A DNA stretch of 7,656 bases, taken from assembly GCA_013298375.1 (NCBI GenBank), contig JAAFHM010000223.1, forward strand, positions 1 through 7,656. Reading direction: 5' to 3'. The stretch is from Ignavibacteria bacterium (lineage in GTDB: Bacteria; Bacteroidota; Ignavibacteria; Kapaibacteriales; UBA4661). Positions 6,601-7,656 of the stretch are shown here, piece by piece (within the stretch, counting starts at the first letter, position 1; each line of letters opens with the position of its first letter). Made by a program: the position numbers and the translations under genes. The notes below the pieces were generated by a model that was not told where the DNA came from, ran no database searches, and saw nothing but the letters and a program-made list of their open reading frames with translations.

Positions 6601-6720
6601 CAGCGTTTAGATCTTGCCATTGATGGTTTACCATCGGGAATGTACATTTGTCGCATCCAAAGTACGAGTGAATTCTCTCGTCGTAATCTCTCTGTTCTTA
6701 GGCTATCGGTGATTCGGTGA
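3604..6720 (+). CDS. Secreted multi-domain beta-sandwich protein with T9SS sorting domain, 1038 aa
   Basis: A long basic N-region and hydrophobic stretch (about 28-42) ending APQAQAQQ give a Sec signal peptide, cleaved near residue 48. Seven repeats of about 85-95 residues follow (about 53-138, 144-232, 236-330, 336-432, 438-528, 532-616, 625-706). Each carries a DANGxF/Y-type turn and a GTYxI/V strand, the mark of carboxypeptidase-regulatory-like/SdrD-B-like sandwiches. Residues 715-805 form a cadherin/Ig-like module with FTDADNDS, a likely calcium loop. Residues 806-945 hold a separate module with GELGAFNRNCECVGSIVW and VWGEDKEND. Residues 953-1038 form a type A T9SS sorting domain (ITPNPVSNKATLSY, NIFGQRV, LPSGMYICRI). 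No catalytic site is visible, so a structural, adhesive or surface role is likely. T9SS would carry it across the outer membrane, where the sorting domain is usually cleaved. It appears monocistronic, and the gene is intact. Confidence 0.9.
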   Translation: MNLFSLSQPFGIADKTGPIRFAKRFHLGSLVVLSLAIALLFAPQAQAQQTGGLSGSITLPSTLATLTGRLTSITIRLVSTTDATTFSTSPNVNGLFSLSNVTIGTYNVIPSLSGAVFFPSSTTVIISTQDIARVTLGVVPPLPVISGQIIGAENARPFPFALVNISSGDARITTTLDANGQFAVPVSTTGTYTITPTTSTLRVGYVFIPTQVTALVDANGVVSHSPTFAAALPKYRLRGILRSPLGEMISGNADIRVQTISPIGMVIGELSTTAVVSPEGGEFTLSVSNGTYRVVVAYGSPIPPIYTITPNNRIVNILDVPADIGEIVITNRLYLVQGRIISTNGNLILPMPQVPVRLEQFGTNLAITSATTDANGNFTILLDASRFTAIPLRLIVTLPGFTLRYKGNNTDNDLALEGLRDDLALGDILAVRIPPQPFPVRGRLVYPNNVPVLATIVALVTNANSVITTSREMNVVLDGAGNYTIPGITSGSFQISLRSPNLVFNPPLIDVFMPRDAGTTFNVQATFIPILVSGRVQTVLGTPVPGVPMRVNGSANGVSTLTDANGRYTLSVSGQYPDSRWFIFPTLQVNTFYPPTRLVVTDINSLALSSMDFRATSTTSTLPLSTISGRITFLDNNGREQGLGRVTLSDGTRTIQTDANGNYTLRDIPNGSYTVFPALSGYIFTPPTLNASILGGNKTLNQNFVARLRPDVTNRSPVVRRPINDIPVIAAATTPIPFVSVFTDADNDSLLITTAIEDPTLLRTRIRDNTLLIDALSEGNTMVSLIANDNRGGTTTASFRVTVSRPFATPTQFTREKGNINTNINAAIVIEPQTIFATTPVNGELGAFNRNCECVGSIVWTGNNAVLPVWGEDKENDIPGMGISDPISIRFVDNIQRRSKLTRAIYFHNAQPGLWPIDQAVITAIPTLEDDECKPIQNIVMSTRSEQNSFEAHITPNPVSNKATLSYTLSSAGVVNVELWNIFGQRVTVLASGYYASGEQRLDLAIDGLPSGMYICRIQSTSEFSRRNLSVLRLSVIR

Positions 6721-6731
6721 CACTTTAGGAC

Positions 6732-7255
6732 TTATGAAAATATGATAGAGGGCTTTGCAAGTTGCTGTTTCATGTAGTTATCCAACAAGCCATGTTTGAG
6801 TTCATAAACAGTTTTGCTTGTTGCATATGCGTTCTTTTTCAAACAATTCCATACCAACAAGGCACAACCAGTGTAATTGCGTTGAATACGTGAAAGCCGA
6901 CATTGACAGCGTTCAATACCAGTTAATTGCTTGATTTCGCGGAAAAGCTGCTCAATCTTCCAACGGATGCCAACAATTTCTTTGACAGCATCAATCGAAT
7001 CTTGAGTCCTATTGTTGGTAACGATATAGTCCCTTGCGCTCTGAAGAAAGCACCTGAGCATCGCCGCTCAGGCCGGAGCAGATTCATGCGATGACCTTTG
7101 GGCATCGTTATGAGATGTATGGATTTGCCATGTTTTTGCTTTTCTTTTGTCCACGCAAGTTTGGCGACTCCTTTGCGTGCTTCCTCGCCGTTGGTATCAT
7201 CGGCAAGACAGCCGCTTTTGACAGGGCAATAGTAACGAATGGTGCGGGCAGAAAA
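6732..7255 (-). pseudogene. Decayed C-terminal fragment of a DDE transposase
   Basis: The fragment reads in at least three frames. From 7255 downward one frame gives RTIRYYCPVKSGCLADDTN and then KLAWTKEKQKHGKSIHL, the region after the second catalytic Asp in this family. Near 7025-7070 the similarity moves to a second frame (QVLSSERK). From about 7035 a third frame gives DYIVTNNRTQDS, then RWKIEQLFREIKQLTGIE with the catalytic Glu, QCRLSRIQRN and a C-terminal KHGLLDNYMKQQL. The family is a DDE transposase of IS4/IS701-like superfamily common in cyanobacteria and Bacteroidota. The N-terminal part with the first two catalytic Asp residues is missing, so it cannot work. Its stop is only 11 bp beyond the convergent T9SS gene. 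No terminal inverted repeats were found. The family call is from remembered motifs. Confidence 0.7.
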
Positions 7256-7507
7256 TCACAATCGGAACTCCGCCATAGACAAAGGAACGAAGCCGTCATC
7301 ATTCGGCTCAAGCCCATACCACAAGGCGCAGATATTGAACGCTGCCATCGCATATGCTAGGCGCATCACAACCCGACTCCACGAGCGATGGGTGAGTTTC
7401 TTGAGTCCGCAAATGTTGTCAAACAAGGGGTCGTGTCCAACTCCCAAAAAATGCGTGTGGGATTCAACAGCATTTGTGCTAAATTTGATAGGGCGATTGA
7501 GGTACAT
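7256..7507 (-). pseudogene. Possible C-terminal remnant of a second transposase
   Basis: An 83-residue ORF contains LTHRSWSRVVMRLAYAMAAF and then NICALWYGLEPNDDGFVPLS. The pattern of a basic stretch followed by a long hydrophobic helix ending in a short loop resembles the C-terminus of some DDE transposases, and it lies next to another transposase fragment on the same strand. Its stop abuts the start of the similarity in that fragment, in the same frame. There is an in-frame stop just upstream of the ATG and no good RBS. I cannot name the family. It could instead be a spurious ORF. Confidence 0.35.
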
Positions 7508-7526
7508 ACTGCTTGAACCGCCCTAT
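7488..7526. repeat. 8 bp inverted repeat in the 7.5 kb intergenic region
   Basis: ATAGGGCG (7488-7495) and CGCCCTAT (7519-7526) are perfect inverted copies with 23 bases between them. They lie between the minus-strand remnant and the plus-strand winged-helix gene, so could be a regulatory dyad, a leftover mobile-element end or chance. Confidence 0.35.
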
Positions 7527-7541
7527 TCATGAGCCTTCCCA

Positions 7542-7656
7542 ATGCTCAACACCGTCAATATGAACAGTATCCCGACCATACGCCTTGCCAACCACAACAT
7601 CACCACGCAAAGCCACACCGACCCACAATCGCTTGTGGCGCACATGGGTGCAGTGC
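7542..7656 (+). CDS. N-terminal fragment of a winged-helix (HTH_42/YcaQ, AlkZ-like) protein
   Basis: The gene runs off the window after 38 codons. The visible residues include IPTIRLANHNIT and then DPQSLVAHMGAV. This matches the opening of the winged-helix DNA-binding family HTH_42/YcaQ, where an I-x-x-xRLxNQxI stretch is followed by a V-x-W/H-L/M-GAVQ block before an AQDY motif that would lie just outside. Members such as AlkZ and YcaQ are DNA glycosylases acting on bulky or crosslinked lesions, but many related proteins are uncharacterised. An in-frame stop at 7530-7532 limits the start to the ATG at 7542 or the one at 7560; neither has a clear RBS, and the second places the family motif closer to the N-terminus. 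The upstream DNA is transposase debris, so the promoter may be new or lost. Identification rests on about 30 residues. Confidence 0.55.
   Translation, partial: MLNTVNMNSIPTIRLANHNITTQSHTDPQSLVAHMGAV

Noticed and set aside
3604..6720. CRISPR-like or tandem DNA repeats in the T9SS gene
   Set aside because: The repetition is at protein level (diverged sandwich domains). The DNA shows no regular spacer-repeat structure.
7517..7656. Open minus-strand frame at the right edge (reading VGVALRGDVVVGKAYG)
   Set aside because: It looks superficially protein-like, but the opposite strand carries a recognisable winged-helix N-terminus, and the minus frame ends at a TGA without joining the remnant at 7507.
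1..7656. tRNA, rRNA, phage, toxin-antitoxin or restriction genes
   Set aside because: No tRNA-like cloverleaf, rRNA segment or characteristic protein motifs of these systems were found on either strand.

Overview
The window looks like an accessory, insertion-sequence-rich stretch from a member of the Bacteroidota or a close relative in the FCB group (Ignavibacteria/Kapabacteria-type lineages are possible). The main evidence is a 1038-residue secreted protein with a type IX secretion (T9SS) type A C-terminal sorting domain, since T9SS is confined to this group. The pentapeptide-repeat protein and the winged-helix protein fragment at the right edge also look like common Bacteroidota types. No genus can be named from the sequence.

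Layout from left to right. (1) A hairpin terminator (17-48) follows a minus-strand pentapeptide-repeat gene (88-672). (2) A 1.08 kb IS5-family element (694-1778) has near-perfect terminal inverted repeats and sits only about 20 bp upstream of the pentapeptide start codon. Its transposase is split by two opposite single-base frame changes. (3) A complete 1374 bp IS4-family element (1867-3240) has imperfect inverted repeats, a perfect 9 bp target duplication and an intact transposase carrying the YREK signature. Removing it restores a small 57-codon ORF of unknown function (1809-1866 joined to 3250-3365). (4) A non-coding leader of about 240 bp (3366-3603) precedes the large secreted gene (3604-6720), which encodes a signal peptide, seven beta-sandwich repeats of the carboxypeptidase-regulatory type, a cadherin/Ig-like module, a Cys-containing module and the T9SS sorting domain. 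(5) Two decayed transposase 3' fragments lie on the minus strand (6732-7255 and 7256-7507). (6) The first 38 codons of a plus-strand gene resembling the winged-helix HTH_42/YcaQ (AlkZ-like) family run off the right end.

The genes do not form an operon or an obvious joint pathway. The biological cargo is the pentapeptide-repeat protein and the cell-surface or secreted T9SS protein. The rest is mobile DNA of at least three transposase families at different stages of decay, which has separated, interrupted and flanked the host genes. I do not see a convincing new defence, biosynthetic or regulatory system. The points most worth checking are the doubly frameshifted IS5 transposase, the small ORF broken by the IS4 element, and the modular architecture of the T9SS protein.
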